The notes under the pieces were generated by a model, which was given only the letters and a program-made list of their open reading frames with translations, ran no database searches and was not told the origin of the DNA. From positions 1-36,183 of the forward strand of contig QKHT01000029.1 in the NCBI GenBank assembly GCA_003249935.1: a DNA stretch of 36,183 nucleotides, in the 5' to 3' direction. A program made the position numbers and the translations under genes. Shown piece by piece: positions 35,191 through 36,183 of the stretch. Position 1 is the first letter of the stretch; the number at the start of each line of letters is the position of its first letter. The stretch comes from Bacteroidota bacterium. Lineage in GTDB: Bacteria; Bacteroidota; Bacteroidia; Bacteroidales; UBA5342.

Positions 35191-35949
35191 TTAGTCGCCA
35201 AATATATTGCGGCCCGATTCTTTATGGGCATTCGGGCTTGCGGTGCTTAACTCTCGAATAAGTTTGCGAATAGGCATGGATTGAATCCACACTTTGCCTG
35301 TCCCGCGCAAAGTGGCTAAAAAAAGACCTTCGCCACCGAATAGCATCGACCGTAAACCGCCAGCCTGTTCGATACTAAAATCGATAGACGATTCGAACCC
35401 AACAACACAGCCGGTATCGACCCTGAGCGTTTCGTTGTTAAGTTGTCGCTCTATTACGCTGCCCCCTGCGTGAATAAAGGCCATCCCATCGCCTTCGAGT
35501 TTTTGAAGGATGAACCCTTCGCCACCGAAGATGCCTGAGCCTAATTTTCTGTTGAGGGTAATGCTGAGTTTTGTACCTAATGCAGCACACAGAAACGCGT
35601 CTTTTTGTACGATTACTCGCCCGCCAAGTTGGTGCAGGTTAAGAGGAACAATTGTGCCGGGGTAGGGAGCCGAAAAGGCCACATGCCGTTTGCCGTAGCC
35701 GTTATTTGTGAAATGAGTGATGAATATCGATTCTCCTGTAAGTAGTCTCGATCCGGCAGAAATGAGTTTTTCGAATATACTGCCACCAGGGTTCGACCCG
35801 TCTCCCATTTTAGCTTCGAATGAAATGCCCTCTTCCATAAAGAGCATAGCACCTGCTTCGGCAATTACAGTTTCGCGTGGATCGAGCTCAACTTCAACAA
35901 ATTGTACGTCGTGCCCGTAAATTTTGTAATCAATTTCGTGTGAATTCAT
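35191..35949 (-). CDS. TIGR00266/AIM24 family protein
   Basis: A 252-aa beta-rich protein of the AIM24 family. Family features include [25 protein letters not shown] near the N-terminus, a glycine-rich segment after it ([27 protein letters not shown]), and the C-terminal [30 protein letters not shown]. The yeast relative is mitochondrial and affects inner-membrane architecture; the bacterial role is not established. It has its own terminator, and a minus-strand -7 element upstream at 36014-36007, so it is likely monocistronic. Confidence 0.92.
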   Translation of the reverse strand: MNSHEIDYKIYGHDVQFVEVELDPRETVIAEAGAMLFMEEGISFEAKMGDGSNPGGSIFEKLISAGSRLLTGESIFITHFTNNGYGKRHVAFSAPYPGTIVPLNLHQLGGRVIVQKDAFLCAALGTKLSITLNRKLGSGIFGGEGFILQKLEGDGMAFIHAGGSVIERQLNNETLRVDTGCVVGFESSIDFSIEQAGGLRSMLFGGEGLFLATLRGTGKVWIQSMPIRKLIRELSTASPNAHKESGRNIFGD

Positions 35950-36006
35950 TTTTGTAATTTATAATGTTTGCTGTCAATAACGATGAGTGCTTTTGTTTTG
36001 ATACAC

Positions 36007-36042
36007 CAAATTTATGGGAATAGTCCGAATATTTAAAGCAAA
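36007..36042 (-). promoter_or_regulatory. Possible promoter of the AIM24-like gene
   Basis: On the minus strand TAAATTTG (36014-36007) matches TAnnTTTG and lies about 57 bases before the ATG at 35949. A TTTG at 36042-36039 could be the -33 element, but the 24-base spacer is longer than usual. Confidence 0.4.
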
Positions 36043-36059
36043 TTATTTTTGCTACGGTG

Positions 36060-36089
36060 TTTGAGATTAAGAAATTATTGCTATTTTTG
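36060..36089 (+). promoter_or_regulatory. Strong Bacteroidota promoter upstream of the tRNA-like gene
   Basis: TTTG at 36060-36063 and TATTTTTG at 36082-36089 are separated by 18 bases, close to consensus for the Bacteroidota primary sigma factor. It is followed by a short CCGC-AAAA-GCGG hairpin at 36093-36104 and, about 40 bases on, the tRNA-like sequence. Confidence 0.75.
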
Positions 36090-36129
36090 CAACCGCAAAA
36101 GCGGAAAAAGTTCCCTTTCGCAACATAAT

Positions 36130-36183
36130 GGCGAGGTAGCTCAGTTGGTTAGAGCGTCCCGATACATCGGGAAGGCCGCCGAC
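36130..36183 (+). tRNA. Partial tRNA-like gene, anticodon uncertain
   Basis: The 5' half of a tRNA is clear: acceptor strand GGCGAGG (36130-36136), TA, and a D arm GCTCAGTTGGTTAGAGC (36139-36155). The next part does not give a normal anticodon arm. TCCCG (36157-36161) pairs with CGGGA (36168-36172) around a 6-base loop ATACAT, one base short of the usual seven. A 7-base loop would break two pairs. The window ends before the T arm and acceptor 3' strand, so identity cannot be assigned. It may be a real tRNA with an odd arm, a tRNA-derived sequence, or an assembly artefact at a contig end. Confidence 0.6.

Overview
The window looks like Bacteroidota chromosome, probably class Bacteroidia (Bacteroidales/Marinilabiliales-like). 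This rests on low GC, promoter-like TTTG/TAnnTTTG elements, PorP/SprF and PorZ type IX secretion (T9SS) proteins, type A and type B T9SS sorting domains, and protein sequences that read like Bacteroidia versions (RuvB, DeoC, EnvC-like, DUF4292). No insertion sequence, integrase, CRISPR array or rRNA gene was seen.

Region 1 (1-5691, minus strand): a tight four-gene operon for cell-surface proteins. It reads a beta-rich protein with a type B T9SS sorting domain, a PorP/SprF-family outer-membrane protein, a 394-aa secreted tail-fibre-like protein, and a much longer repeat-rich fibre protein that runs off the left edge. Region 2 (5692-6261): AT-rich non-coding DNA with a perfect 20-bp inverted repeat and the deoC terminator. 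Then deoC (minus). Region 3 (7171-7767): an AT-rich divergent intergenic region with one perfect and three one-mismatch DnaA boxes. Genes point away from it on both sides and the local G/C strand bias flips across it, so I propose it as the chromosomal origin. A perfect 16-bp parS-type palindrome lies about 10 kb to the right, just after mnmG, and supports this.

Region 4 (7768-19819, plus): a compact housekeeping run: nadA, ruvB, a Wzx-like flippase, dut, a TPR protein, a DUF4292 lipoprotein, an EnvC-like degenerate LytM protein, ybeY, mnmG, (parS), uvrC and a MazG-like pyrophosphohydrolase. Many genes overlap or nearly touch. Region 5 (19826-31736, plus): a WalJ-like metallo-hydrolase, polA, tatC, a GT4 glycosyltransferase, a heptose-phosphate kinase and nucleotidyltransferase pair (HddA/HddC-like), rdgB, a PorZ-like T9SS protein, a CvpA-family protein and an acyltransferase. 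The glycan genes sit directly upstream of PorZ, which fits an LPS/T9SS link. Region 6 (31742-36183): a terminator, tRNA-Pro(TGG) on minus, cardiolipin synthase on plus, a convergent long-chain acyl-CoA ligase, an AIM24/TIGR00266 protein on minus, and a partial tRNA-like gene with a strong promoter running off the right edge.

Most coding calls are firm. Start codons were moved inward where signal peptides, neighbours or family length argued for it. The oriC, promoter and surface-operon interpretations are inferences from sequence patterns only.
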